A stretch of DNA of 64,000 nucleotides from Rhodococcus sp. KRD197 (GCF_017168235.1 NZ_JABFAO010000016.1:128922-192921), one strand, 5' to 3'. Counted from the first letter of the stretch, positions 34,472 through 43,794 are shown. Notes: generated by a model not told the origin, from the letters alone. Made by a program: numbers and translations.

Positions 34472-37400
34472 GTGACGAACCCGGGATCCGCAGAATACAT
34501 CGAGAAACAATTCAGCTTTGGAACCGTGCGTCGGGTGTGTACTCATTCGGAATCTTCCGACCTAGATTTTGACGAACACGACGTCGTACTTCAAAGCTGG
34601 ATGCCTGGAATTAACTTCCACCCTGCAGGGCCCAGTCCAGAGGCCAAAGGACTACGACGCGCTCAGCTCGGCGCAGTGCATGCAGTGCTTGCCTATTGGT
34701 CGACAGGAAATCACGAACCCGCGACAGTTGTGCTGCCAACTGGGACTGGGAAAACCGAAACAATGCTCGCGCTGCTCGTAGAAGCCCAGGTGCAACGACT
34801 GCTGGTCATCGTTCCGAGCGACGCTCTACGCACGCAGTTGGCGCGCAAGTTCGAGACGTTAGGCCTGCTAGGAGGACTAGGCGTGCTTCCTGACGGCGCC
34901 CAGTGTCCATCCGTGGGCGTGATCACGGGTCGACCCAAGGACCTTGGGGAGCTACAAACTTTTGTAGAAGCCTGTCAAATCATCATCTCGACGCCAAACG
35001 CTCTGGCGGCGGCGGCCGTCGAGTTGAAGTCGATACTGTTCGATGCTTGCGAGGCACTCTTCTTCGACGAGGCACATCACGTCCGGGCGTCTACTTGGTC
35101 TCAGATTCGCGATTCATTCAGCGCCAAAAAGGTCGTCCAGTTTACTGCTACACCGTTCCGAGAAGATGGTCAACACTTGCAGGGGCGATTTGTGTATGTC
35201 TTTCCCCTGCGCGAAGCTCAAACCGATGGCGTCTACGGACGGATAAACTACGAGTCAGTGTATGACCTTATCGACCCAGACGCCGCCATCGCGGCTCGCG
35301 CCACTGAAGTTCTAAATGGCGATCTGAATAGCGGCCTAGACCATCTACTCATGGCCAGATGCAGGTCCCGCGCCGATAGCGAACGTGTACACAAGAAATA
35401 CCGGCAAATCTCGCCAGAACACCATCCGGTCCTTCTACATTCCGGCATAGGAAAAGATGGCCAGCGCACGGCGATGAGCGAGGTTGATGCCCGTCGTTCC
35501 CGCATTATCGTGTGCGTGGACATGCTGGGAGAAGGATTCGATCTGGCACAACTCAAGATCGCAGCTCTCCATGACCCAAAGAGGTCCCTCGCGCCGACCC
35601 TACAATTCATTGGCCGATTTGCGCGGGTCGCAGACGGTACAGGAGATGCCACAGTAATTACAGCTCGATCGGAGCGGATATTTGACCGACGCCTATCACG
35701 TCTGTACGGCGAGGACTCGGACTGGAACCTCATCGTTGCGGAACTCTCTGACCGCGCGATCGTGGACCAAGAAAAAGTCTCACAGTTCGAGCAGTCATTC
35801 GGATCTCAAGCCACGCGGGTAGCAACCAGAGCTATCTCGCCCAAAATGAGCACCGTCGTCTACCAGACTGCATGTACCGATTGGACACCGGACGGTGTTC
35901 TTTCACTCTTCAACGACGAAGACATCTTGTCTCTCCCACTCCCCATAAACCATGCTGATCGCGTCATGTGGTTCGTAACTCGTAGTCGACAGATCGTCCC
36001 GTGGATAGAGGGGCCCGGGGTTGAAAACGTAGCCCACACGCTCTTCGTGCTGCATTGGGACTGCGACCAGCATCTTCTGTTCATCAACCACTCATCGAAT
36101 GAGGGTGCGAATGCCGAAATCGCCAAAGCGGTCGTCGGGGACTCTGCGCAACTAATCAGCGGCGAGCAGATATTTCGTGCCATGGGCGGTGTCACGCGAC
36201 CAATTCCGACGAACGTCGGCGTACTCGACATATACAGCAGGGCACGCCGTTTCTCGATGTACGCCGGAGCCAACGTTACAGACGGATTTCCCGCAGCGGA
36301 AGAAGCTACCAAGGTCCAGACCAACCTATTCACTGCAGGATTCCGCGATGGCGAGCGCGTCACAGTTGGCGTAAGCCTTAAGGGCCGAGTTTGGAGCTAT
36401 CTGATCGCCAGAACTCTGCTCGACTGGGTTGAGTGGTGCCGCGATACTGGCAGCCGCCTGATCGACGATTCTATCGACGTAGCGGCAGTCAAACGCAACT
36501 TCATTCGACCAGAAGTTCTCGAAGCGTGGCCCGATGAAGTAGTCCTAGGTGCCGAATGGCCGACCGAGCTGTTGATGTCCCCACCGATATCGTTGGCAGT
36601 TCGTCTCGAAAACCATAGCGTCCCGCTCACCGAAATTGACTTATCCGCGCAATCTGAGCTTTCCAGCAGTGGCGATGTGCGCATCACCCTGGCTTCCGAC
36701 GTGGCATCAGTCCAGTACGACATTATCCTGAACAAGGATGGGATGCGCGCCCAGGCAGTGGATGAGGAAGCAACTTTTACGACCAGTCGAAATGTACACC
36801 TGGGTTCGGATTTTCTGACCAGGCACTGCCCAATCGTTCTCCTAGGCGGAGATGGAATCGTGTCGCCACCGGGAATTCTGTATCGCCCGAACCGCGACAT
36901 CCCAGCCCTTGCTAGGGAAGAGATTACACCGATTGAATGGAACGGAATTCCCCTAAACAGGGAGTCCCGCGGGGAAGATAGGAATCCCGCAACGGTTCAA
37001 GGTCGATCGCTTGACGAATTACAAAATGATGATTGGGACTTTCTGATTGATGACGATGGAAAGGGCGAAATTGCGGATCTAGTCGCCCTTCGCGTTCAAG
37101 ATGGAACCCTTCAGATTGTGCTGGTCCACTGCAAATTCGCGCACGGTGGGACAGTAGGTGCGCGGTTAATTGACCTATATGAGTTGTGCGGGCAGGCTCA
37201 GAAGAGTTCGGTTTGGCGCAGACACCCTGAGAATATGATTCGCAAGTTGTTAGCACGGGAGCGACATCGCATTAGCAAGGGGCGAGCGACAGGATTCGAA
37301 GTGGGAAATTCGTCGGACCTGCTGCGTTTTCTTGGCGAAGTACCAGCGCTTCATATCGACATGACGCTAATCCTAGCCCAACCCGGGCTAAGCCAGACTC

Positions 37401-37495
37401 GCGCCAGTGCAGCGCAACTCGAGCTTCTGGCGGCGACAAAAACCTACGTTCGCGAAACCAGCTCCTCGCGCTTGAGAATCTGGTCCAGCCTATAA
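34472..37495 (+). CDS. DEAH helicase with putative C-terminal nuclease domain
   Basis: A 1007-residue superfamily 2 protein. Motif I is VLPTGTGKTET (near 88), motif II FFDEAHH (near 197), motif III QFTATPF (near 223) and motif VI LQFIGRFARV (near 377). The middle part is unassigned. Near 859-886 the sequence FLIDDDGKGEIADLVAL then IVLVHCKFA has the acidic-acidic-Lys layout of PD-(D/E)xK nucleases, with Cys where Glu or Gln is usual. DNA is more AT-rich than its neighbours (37021-37080 has 25 G/C of 60), so it was acquired. No methyltransferase lies near. A defence function is inferred, not shown. GTG 34472 is the first start. Confidence 0.75.
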   Translation: MTNPGSAEYIEKQFSFGTVRRVCTHSESSDLDFDEHDVVLQSWMPGINFHPAGPSPEAKGLRRAQLGAVHAVLAYWSTGNHEPATVVLPTGTGKTETMLALLVEAQVQRLLVIVPSDALRTQLARKFETLGLLGGLGVLPDGAQCPSVGVITGRPKDLGELQTFVEACQIIISTPNALAAAAVELKSILFDACEALFFDEAHHVRASTWSQIRDSFSAKKVVQFTATPFREDGQHLQGRFVYVFPLREAQTDGVYGRINYESVYDLIDPDAAIAARATEVLNGDLNSGLDHLLMARCRSRADSERVHKKYRQISPEHHPVLLHSGIGKDGQRTAMSEVDARRSRIIVCVDMLGEGFDLAQLKIAALHDPKRSLAPTLQFIGRFARVADGTGDATVITARSERIFDRRLSRLYGEDSDWNLIVAELSDRAIVDQEKVSQFEQSFGSQATRVATRAISPKMSTVVYQTACTDWTPDGVLSLFNDEDILSLPLPINHADRVMWFVTRSRQIVPWIEGPGVENVAHTLFVLHWDCDQHLLFINHSSNEGANAEIAKAVVGDSAQLISGEQIFRAMGGVTRPIPTNVGVLDIYSRARRFSMYAGANVTDGFPAAEEATKVQTNLFTAGFRDGERVTVGVSLKGRVWSYLIARTLLDWVEWCRDTGSRLIDDSIDVAAVKRNFIRPEVLEAWPDEVVLGAEWPTELLMSPPISLAVRLENHSVPLTEIDLSAQSELSSSGDVRITLASDVASVQYDIILNKDGMRAQAVDEEATFTTSRNVHLGSDFLTRHCPIVLLGGDGIVSPPGILYRPNRDIPALAREEITPIEWNGIPLNRESRGEDRNPATVQGRSLDELQNDDWDFLIDDDGKGEIADLVALRVQDGTLQIVLVHCKFAHGGTVGARLIDLYELCGQAQKSSVWRRHPENMIRKLLARERHRISKGRATGFEVGNSSDLLRFLGEVPALHIDMTLILAQPGLSQTRASAAQLELLAATKTYVRETSSSRLRIWSSL

Positions 37496-37645
37496 ACTGC
37501 GCGGTAGCCCTGGTGCGCTTCACTCGTCCCAGTCGGCCAAACCCGATCGGGCGAGCGGTCGTCAGATACTCGTCGAAGTTTATCTGGCGATGCTGCGAGA
37601 CCGTCACCTCAAGCGCAATCCGTGCTCAGTGCATCGGATTTAGAG

Positions 37646-38545
37646 TGGCAGGTCCCCCATAGTCGGACCACATCGTTCTGGAGCCGGTTCTGATTGATGT
37701 CAGTCGATCTCGCAGCCGTCCACCGGTTGGTGGGTGTGGCAGCATCTCGCAGCGTACGCCCCCGCAAGCGGGAGGGACCCCAGGACGGGGTGAGGTAGCC
37801 CAGCGACGAGTGGCGGTGCCGATGATTGTGGTCGTCCTTGAAGTCCTCGATCACCACCCTCGCCTCGAGCAGGCTTGTCCAGTAGTTCCGGTTCAGGCAC
37901 TCCTTCCGTATCCGGTTGTTGAAGGATTCGATGTGGCCGTTGTTCCATGGTGCCCCGGCGGGATATAGCATTTCCCGACCTGGTCACGGCACAACTCTTG
38001 CAGCACTTGCGATATGAATTCCGGACCGTTGCCCACCCGCAACACCAACGGTGGTCCGTCCCACAATGCGAACGCCATCTCCAACTCCTCCGTCAGCCGC
38101 TGAGCGGTGATCGACCGCTCGACGATGTACAGCACCGACAACCGGGTGCGCTCGTCGATCATCGACGCGATCTCGATGGCCTTCCCGTCGACGGTCGCGT
38201 CGAACTGAAAGTTAAGTGCCCATACGACTTTCGGTGCATCGGCTTCGATCTGCGGACTGGAACCGATACCGGCGCGTTTGCGAGGGTGATAGATCCTCAC
38301 CTGCAACCCTTCCTCTTTCCAGAGTCGGTGCGCCTTCTTCTTGTTCACCGACATGCCCGCATCGTGCGTCAGATACGCCCAGGCGCGCCGGAACCCGTGG
38401 AGCGGGTGCTTCCCGGCGTAGGTGGATCAGGGAAGCCCAACTACTTTGCAGGACAACCGCTTCGGCAGCTTCATCCTCCTGACGAGCATGTCCACGGCTC
38501 GGCGCTTGGCAGCCGGGGCTAAGACTTTCCAGTGACAATAAAAAT
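37646..38545 (-). mobile_element. Degenerate IS3-family copy
   Basis: Inverted relative of the IS at 28.7-30.0 kb. Its 3' end is kept (TGGCAGGTCCCCC at 37646), but the orfA half and 5' end are missing; the homology stops near 38545. The two copies are in opposite orientation and bracket the MFS to helicase cargo. Confidence 0.75.
37700..38525 (-). pseudogene. Dead IS3 OrfB transposase
   Basis: The protein can be followed from LAPAAKRRAVDMLV to the end VDGCEID through a TGA after VVGLP, an internal deletion, a frameshift after CYIPPG and an extra segment near the C-terminus. Two of three catalytic residues are lost: MDFQFD has become LNFQFD and RMDNGPEF has become RVGNGPEF. The Glu in HIESFNNR remains. 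It cannot work. Confidence 0.85.
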
Positions 38546-38548
38546 CAA

Positions 38549-38631
38549 CCCGCTGACGGAACGGCCTGACCCAGAATTTTCCTGGCCGCGAAGTGCCTTT
38601 CGAAAGACCCGTCGACCCAACCGTCAGCGGG
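38549..38631. repeat. Inverted repeat between the two IS remnants
   Basis: CCCGCTGACGG at 38549-38559 and CCGTCAGCGGG at 38621-38631 are perfect inverted copies 61 bp apart. They sit between the IS3 remnant and the IS110 remnant and may be the ends of a further small lost element, or a hairpin of the IS110 non-coding end. Confidence 0.4.
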
Positions 38632-38748
38632 CCGCCACAACACCACAGTGGAACACGCGACGTAGGTGACCTCATAGGAGCCTGCCGCCCGGGCCCGTCA
38701 CTGGCCTGTCCGAACCTCGCGCCACGCACACCCGAGGAAAGCCACCAC

Positions 38749-39576
38749 GTGACACCAAGCCCCGCTCCGCAGCGTATCAACTGCGTCATCGACACGCACG
38801 AAAACACCCATCACGCAGCAATCATCACCGACACTGGACTACTTCTCGAACACCGCCAATTCGACACGACCGCAATTGGATAGGGTGAAATTGTGAACTG
38901 GATCTGTAGTCACGGCGACCCGATCTCCGTCGGCATCGAAGGGACCTCCTCCTACGGCGCCGGCATCAGCCGCCACCTTCGTCGTCACAAAATCAAAGTC
39001 GTCGAGGTGCCTAGACCGAACCGCAAACTACGCCGCAGCGTCGGCAAGTGCGACCCTATCGACGCCGAAGCCGCAGCGCGCGCAGTCCTCGCTCGTCACC
39101 AACTCGCCGAACCCAAACACGGCGACGGTCCAATCGAAGCGTTCCGTGCGCTGCGCGTCGCGCGATCCAGCGCCGTCAATCTGCCACTGCATCGATGAAC
39201 GCCGTACAATCCATGCTCGTCACCGCCCCGGATACGTCGCGTGCTCAGTTGCGCAGCTACAGCGCCACCGCGTTGCTCGATGCCCGCCTCGCGCTCGAAG
39301 TCGATCCCGCACGACTGACCGATCCCACCAACGCCACCAAAAACCGCGTTGCGCTCCCTGGCGCGACGAACTCGTCAACTGCGTTCGGAAGAAAACGAAC
39401 TCAAGAAATACTTGACGAAGCTTGTTGAGGAAACAGCACCCCGCACCTCGGATGTCTTCGGGCTTGGCCCTGACACCGCAGCCGCGCTGCTCGTCACCGT
39501 CGGAGACAACCCCGAACGTCTTCGATCCGAATCATCCTTCGCACACTTGTGCCCCTCCTTACCTTTGTGTGGGTAG
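38749..39576 (+). pseudogene. IS110-family transposase remnant
   Basis: Pieces of a DEDD transposase are found in three frames: RINCVIDTHENTHHAAII with a TAG at 38881, then ISVGIEGTSSYGAGISRHL and GKCDPIDAEAAARAVLARH, then QSMLVTAPDTSRAQLRSY, then ELKKYLTKLVEETAPRTS and FGLGPDTAAALLVTVGDN. At least three frame changes and loss of the C-terminus (the Ser-containing Transposase_20 part) show it is dead. It lies against a truncated nitronate monooxygenase gene and probably disrupted it. Confidence 0.8.
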
Positions 39577-39674
39577 CTTGACCTCGATTCCGCCGAGGTT
39601 GAGATAGATCATTGCTTTCAGCGATGCGGCAGAATGGTGGCCGTAGCCTCGGGCGTTGATCAGCCTGATCTTCG

Positions 39675-40292
39675 GTGGCAACGACTTTGTTGCTGCCCTC
39701 GGTACTGGACGCTGTCGACATCCCGGTCGTCGCTGCCGGTGGCTTCTTCGATGGGCGAGGACTGGCGGCGGCATTATCGTATGGCGCTGCCGGAGTTGCG
39801 ATGGGAACACGGTTTCTCTTGACGCAGGAATCGACGGTGCCCGACGCGGTCAAGCAACGGTATCTGTCCGCGGGTCTCGACGGAACGGTGGTGTCCACTC
39901 GGGTGGACGGAATGCCGCACCGGGTGCTTCGAACCGAACTGGTGGACACACTGGAAAAGTCCTCGCGCGCCCTCGGTTTCGTGCATGCCGCGCGCAACGC
40001 TGCCCGATTCAAGTCGATGACGGGAATGTCCTGGTCGACGATGGTTCGTGACGGTCTGGCCATGCGCCGCGGTAAGGATCTTTCCTGGGGTCAGGTACTG
40101 ATGGCCGCGAACACCCCCATGCTGCTCAAATCGGGACTCGTCGACGGTAACGCGCAAGCAGGTGTGCTCGCGTCCGGTCAGGTCGTTGGCATGCTCGCCG
40201 ACCTACCGACCTGCGCCGACCTGATCGAATCGGTCGTCTCCGAGGCTGTTTCGGCGATCGACGCGGCGTCCCGAACGATCACCGAGCGTTAG
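39675..40292 (+). pseudogene. 5'-truncated nitronate monooxygenase
   Basis: The C-terminal half of an FMN-dependent nitronate monooxygenase (2-nitropropane dioxygenase): SVLDAVDIPVVAAGGFFDGR and ALSYGAAGVAMGTRFLLTQE are the phosphate-binding end of the TIM barrel. The N-terminal 130 or so residues, which hold the rest of the FMN site, are missing; the IS110 remnant ends just before. The remaining frame is intact, so the damage may be recent. It converges with the thiolase gene. Confidence 0.78.
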
Positions 40293-40379
40293 CGACTCAG
40301 CTGAGCCGAGCGTTAGCGACTCAGCTGAGCCGAGCGGTGGCGGCTCAGCTGAGTCGGATAGTAGCGACTAGCTGAGCCG
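40284..40379. repeat. Four tandem copies of a 24-bp unit
   Basis: The unit starts GAGCGTTAGCGACTCAGC and recurs at 40284, 40308, 40332 and 40356; the third copy has a few changes and the fourth lacks one base. The first copy contains the stop of the truncated monooxygenase gene, the last the stop of the thiolase gene on the other strand. Each unit contains the palindrome CTCAGCTGAG, so the array can form hairpins between convergent genes. Confidence 0.8.
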
Positions 40380-41519
40380 CTCGATGATCGTCACATTGGC
40401 TGTTCCGCCGCCCTCGCAGATGGTCAGCAGCCCGTAGCGTCCTTGGATACGCTCGAGTTCGCAGAGCAGTGTGGCCAACAGCTTCGTGCCGGTAGCGCCG
40501 AGCGGGTGTCCGAGAGCGATGGCGCCGCCGTTGACGTTCACCTTCTCCGGATCGGCCCCGATCTCCTTCATCCAGGCCAGTACGACGGGTGCGAACGCCT
40601 CGTTGATCTCGACGGCATCGATATCGTCGATCGTCAGACCGGCGCGTTCGAGCGCGTACTTGGTTGCCGGTATCGGAGCGCTCAGCATGAAGACCGGGTC
40701 GCTGCCGCGGGCGCTGAGGTGATGAATCCGTGCGCGGGGACGCAGCCCGTATTCGCGCACGGCGGCTTCGGATGCGAGGAGGGTCGCGCTGGCGCCATCG
40801 GAGATCTGACTGGCCAGAGCGGCGGTCAGACGTCCACCGTCGACGAGAGTCGGCAACGCCTGCATCTTCTCCAGCGTGGTGGAGCGTGGACCTTCGTCGA
40901 CGGTGTGGCCGTCGACTGCGATGATCTCCCGATCGAAACGGCCGGTTGCGATCGCCGCGCGTGCACGGGTGTGACTCGTCAGCGCGAACATTTCCATGTC
41001 CTGCCTGCTGACATCCCACTTGTCCGCGATCAGCTCTGCGCCACGGAATTGCGAGATCTCCTGTTTGCCATAGCGGTGTTCCCATCCCGTCGAGCCGACG
41101 AACGGGGTGTCGAAGCCGTACTGTTGCCCCGCCGTCATTGCCGATGCGATGGGAATCTTCGACATGTTCTGGACGCCACCGGCGACGATCATGTCTGCTG
41201 TGCCGCTCATGATCGCCTGCGCGGCGAAGTGAACGGCCTGCTGGCTCGACCCGCATTGGCGGTCCACGGTCACTCCGGGCACCTCTTCCGGGTATCCGGC
41301 CGCCAACCATGCGGTTCTGGCGATGTTCCCCGCCTGCGGTCCGATCGCGTCGACGCACCCGAACACGACGTCGTCGATGTTCACGGGATCGATCGGGGAG
41401 CGGTCCAACAGAGAGCGGATTGCGCCGGCTCCCAGGTCCGCCGGGTGGATCTCCGACAGCGCACCGCCTCGTTTCCCTACGGGAGTTCGGACGGCGTCGA
41501 TGACGTAGGCCTCGGGCAT
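40368..41519 (-). CDS. Acetyl-CoA C-acyltransferase (thiolase)
   Basis: Thiolase of 383 residues acting in fatty-acid or steroid side-chain beta-oxidation (acyl-CoA plus acetyl-CoA from 3-ketoacyl-CoA). The nucleophile Cys is in VDRQCGSSQQAVHFAA near residue 90, the His in EINEAFAPVV, the second His in NVNGGAIALGHPLGATG, and the catalytic Cys in LLTICEGGGTANVTI. ATG 41519 follows GAGGAG on the minus strand. The intergenic region upstream holds an inverted repeat. LacI lies upstream on the same strand. Confidence 0.92.
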   Translation of the reverse strand: MPEAYVIDAVRTPVGKRGGALSEIHPADLGAGAIRSLLDRSPIDPVNIDDVVFGCVDAIGPQAGNIARTAWLAAGYPEEVPGVTVDRQCGSSQQAVHFAAQAIMSGTADMIVAGGVQNMSKIPIASAMTAGQQYGFDTPFVGSTGWEHRYGKQEISQFRGAELIADKWDVSRQDMEMFALTSHTRARAAIATGRFDREIIAVDGHTVDEGPRSTTLEKMQALPTLVDGGRLTAALASQISDGASATLLASEAAVREYGLRPRARIHHLSARGSDPVFMLSAPIPATKYALERAGLTIDDIDAVEINEAFAPVVLAWMKEIGADPEKVNVNGGAIALGHPLGATGTKLLATLLCELERIQGRYGLLTICEGGGTANVTIIERLS

Positions 41520-41578
41520 GGCTCTCCTCGCGATCGGTCGCGATCGGGTGTCGACGCGACTGGTGACACCGCGATGAT

Positions 41579-41596
41579 AACAACCAAGCAGTTGTT
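41579..41596. promoter_or_regulatory. Inverted repeat AACAAC-N6-GTTGTT upstream of the thiolase
   Basis: Perfect 6-bp arms separated by six bases, 60 bp upstream of the thiolase start. The form suits a TetR/MarR-type operator or another dimeric repressor; it does not look like a LacI-type site. The binding protein is not known. Confidence 0.45.
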
Positions 41597-41638
41597 TAAC
41601 TACAGAACCCGGTGGGTGATCCTCGACCGTCCCGACGG

Positions 41639-42685
41639 TCAGCTCCGCCGATCGCGATGCCCTGGCGCGGGTGCCGTGGTTCCGCGCACGACCAAGTGCG
41701 GTTCGATCACGGTGTTGGCGGGTTCGGCGTTTTCGTCCTCGAGGCTGGTCACGGTGAACTCCACAGCTTTTCGGGCAAGTTCCGCGCTGTCCTGACGCAC
41801 CGTCGTCAGGTCGATTCGAGACAGGCTCGACAGGGGTGAATCGTCGTATCCCACGATCGAGACGTCGTACGGTACGGCGATCCCGGCCTTGACCAGCTCG
41901 TCCATGACACCGAGAGCGCTCCGGTCGTTGCCCGCGAGGATGGCTGTGGGAAGGGCCGATTCCTGCAGCAGCGCAACGGCTGCCGCAGCACCGGCGGCCT
42001 CGTCGTGTGCGCCGGGGACTATCCGGACATGTCGGCCCAGGCCGTGTCGACGCATGCACGCCATGTAGGCGCTGCGCCTGTCCTTCGATGCCGCTTGCTC
42101 TCCACCGTCGATATGCACGATGTCGCGGTGGCCCAGCGCTACGAGATGATCGACCGATTGCGCAATCCCTGTGCTGTCGGCGGAGCGTACAGAATTGATG
42201 GGGTCGACACGGCGCCCGACCATCGTCAGGACGGCGCGTTCGTTCACCGATCTCAGATATTCGGAATCGGAGAATGGATCGAACAGCACGAGTCCCTCGC
42301 ACCGATGACTGAGCAGAGCCTCCATGGCCTTGTGTTCATCACGGTTGGGTCCGCCGACCGACAAGAGCACGTCGTAACCCGCTGCTTCCGCGGCGTCGTA
42401 GACGGTGCCGACCATCTCGGCTTGGAAGGTCTGTTTGACATCGGTGAGCAGGCCGATGGTCCGACTGCGTCCGCGTGCCAGCAGTTGGGCGGCGCGGTCG
42501 GGCTGATAGCGCAGTTCGTCGGCAGCGCGCAGAACCCGTTCGCGTGTCGCCTCGGAGGCGCCCGGCTTGTCGCTGAAGACGAGCGAAACGAGGGTGCGGG
42601 AGACAGCTGCGCGTTCGGCCACGTCGGCCATGGTCGGGCGGCGACGAGAGGCTTTCGGGTCCGTCGAGCCGCTGGGTGTCTGCAC
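41639..42685 (-). CDS. LacI-family transcriptional regulator
   Basis: A 348-residue regulator. The N-terminal HTH reads TMADVAERAAVSRTLVSLVF, followed by the hinge (QLLARGRSRTIGLL) and a periplasmic-binding-protein-like sensor (ILAGNDRSALGVMDEL, VPYDVSIVGYDDSPL). It is divergent from the inositol-type genes at 42.9 kb, the usual arrangement for a local sugar repressor, and probably binds the palindrome in the shared upstream region. GTG 42685 is used. Confidence 0.9.
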   Translation of the reverse strand: MQTPSGSTDPKASRRRPTMADVAERAAVSRTLVSLVFSDKPGASEATRERVLRAADELRYQPDRAAQLLARGRSRTIGLLTDVKQTFQAEMVGTVYDAAEAAGYDVLLSVGGPNRDEHKAMEALLSHRCEGLVLFDPFSDSEYLRSVNERAVLTMVGRRVDPINSVRSADSTGIAQSVDHLVALGHRDIVHIDGGEQAASKDRRSAYMACMRRHGLGRHVRIVPGAHDEAAGAAAAVALLQESALPTAILAGNDRSALGVMDELVKAGIAVPYDVSIVGYDDSPLSSLSRIDLTTVRQDSAELARKAVEFTVTSLEDENAEPANTVIEPHLVVRGTTAPAPGHRDRRS

Positions 42686-42733
42686 GCATCCTCCTGGTCG
42701 GTGTGGCTACCACAACTGCGATGTTCAAATGTC

Positions 42734-42762
42734 TTGACAATCACACAACGCATCACGATAGT
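42734..42762 (+). promoter_or_regulatory. Promoter for the sugar isomerase/dehydrogenase genes
   Basis: TTGACA at 42734, a 17-bp spacer and GATAGT at 42757 form a good sigma-70-type promoter about 100 bp before the isomerase gene. Downstream of it lies a palindrome (42774-42790) that could block transcription. Confidence 0.6.
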
Positions 42763-42773
42763 TGCTTCCTGAA

Positions 42774-42790
42774 GCGCGTTAGTGACGCGC
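42774..42790. promoter_or_regulatory. Candidate LacI-type operator
   Basis: GCGCGT-TAGTG-ACGCGC, perfect 6-bp arms, immediately downstream of the predicted -10 box. It lies between the divergent lacI-type regulator and the sugar genes; a repressor bound here would cover the transcription start. Confidence 0.5.
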
Positions 42791-42864
42791 GTCAGTACCC
42801 ACTCACAGTAGCCAGGCAACCGCGTCTTGGCTCGCGTGCAACCGAGACCGTCGAAAGGACAACC

Positions 42865-43770
42865 ATGAGCGTGATCCACGTGGGATCTGCACCGGATTCG
42901 TGGGGCGTATGGTTCGCCGAGGACCCTCGGCAGACCCCGTACACCCGTTTTCTCGACGAGGTAGCGGCCTCCGGTTACGAGTGGATCGAGCTGGGGCCGT
43001 ACGGATACCTGCCAACGGACCCGGAGAAGCTCTCCGACGAGCTCGCATCGCGCAGCCTGAAGCTGTCGGCCGGAACAGTGTTCGAACATCTGCACCAGGA
43101 CGACGCCTGGGATGCGGTGTGGACTCAGATCGAGGACGTCGCCAAGCTGACTGCGGCAGTCGGCGGCAAGCACGTCGTCGTCATCCCCGAGATGTGGCGT
43201 GACCCCGGTACCGGCGAGGTGCTCGAGGACCGCAATCTGACGGCCGACCAGTGGCGCAAGAAGACCGACGGCATGAACGAACTCGGCAAGCGCATGTTCG
43301 AGCAGTACGGAGTCAAGGCTCAGTATCATCCGCACGCCGATTCTCATGTCGACACCGAGGAGAACGTCTACCGGTTCCTCGACGGTACGTCCCCTGAATT
43401 CGTGAATCTGTGCCTCGACACCGGACACATCAGCTACTGCGGCGGCGACAACATCGCGATCATCGAGCGAGCACCCGAACGTATCGGGTACCTCCACCTC
43501 AAGCAGGTGAACGAGGTGGTTCGGGCCAAGGTCGAAGCCGAGGACTTGCCGTTCGGTGAGGCCGTCAAGCTGGGTGCGATGACGGAGCCTCCACTCGGAA
43601 TTCCGGCAATGCCGCCGTTGCTGGCCGCCATCGACAAGCTCGACATCGAAGTTTTCGCCATCGTCGAGCAGGACATGTACCCGTGCTCTCCCGACGCCCC
43701 GCTGCCGATCGCGCAGCGCACCCGCAAATACCTGGGTTCCTGCGGGGTTTCCTCCGTCACCTTCGAGTGA
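42865..43770 (+). CDS. Sugar phosphate isomerase/epimerase, IolE-like
   Basis: A 301-residue TIM-barrel protein of the AP-endonuclease-2/xylose isomerase-like family. It starts VGSAPDSWGVWF and contains YEWIELGPYGYLP, QYHPHADSHVDTEE and LCLDTGHISYCGGD, the metal-ligand strands seen in IolE inosose dehydratases and related epimerases. The next gene is a Gfo/Idh/MocA dehydrogenase, so inositol or a similar cyclitol is the likely substrate. ATG 42865 follows GAAAGGAC. Confidence 0.85.
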   Translation: MSVIHVGSAPDSWGVWFAEDPRQTPYTRFLDEVAASGYEWIELGPYGYLPTDPEKLSDELASRSLKLSAGTVFEHLHQDDAWDAVWTQIEDVAKLTAAVGGKHVVVIPEMWRDPGTGEVLEDRNLTADQWRKKTDGMNELGKRMFEQYGVKAQYHPHADSHVDTEENVYRFLDGTSPEFVNLCLDTGHISYCGGDNIAIIERAPERIGYLHLKQVNEVVRAKVEAEDLPFGEAVKLGAMTEPPLGIPAMPPLLAAIDKLDIEVFAIVEQDMYPCSPDAPLPIAQRTRKYLGSCGVSSVTFE

Positions 43771-43794
43771 CGCCCATCTATCGAAAGAGAATCG

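Noticed and set aside
34025..34546. 173-codon minus-strand frame upstream of the helicase gene
   Set aside because: No start signal, no motif, runs into the helicase 5' end; left as intergenic.
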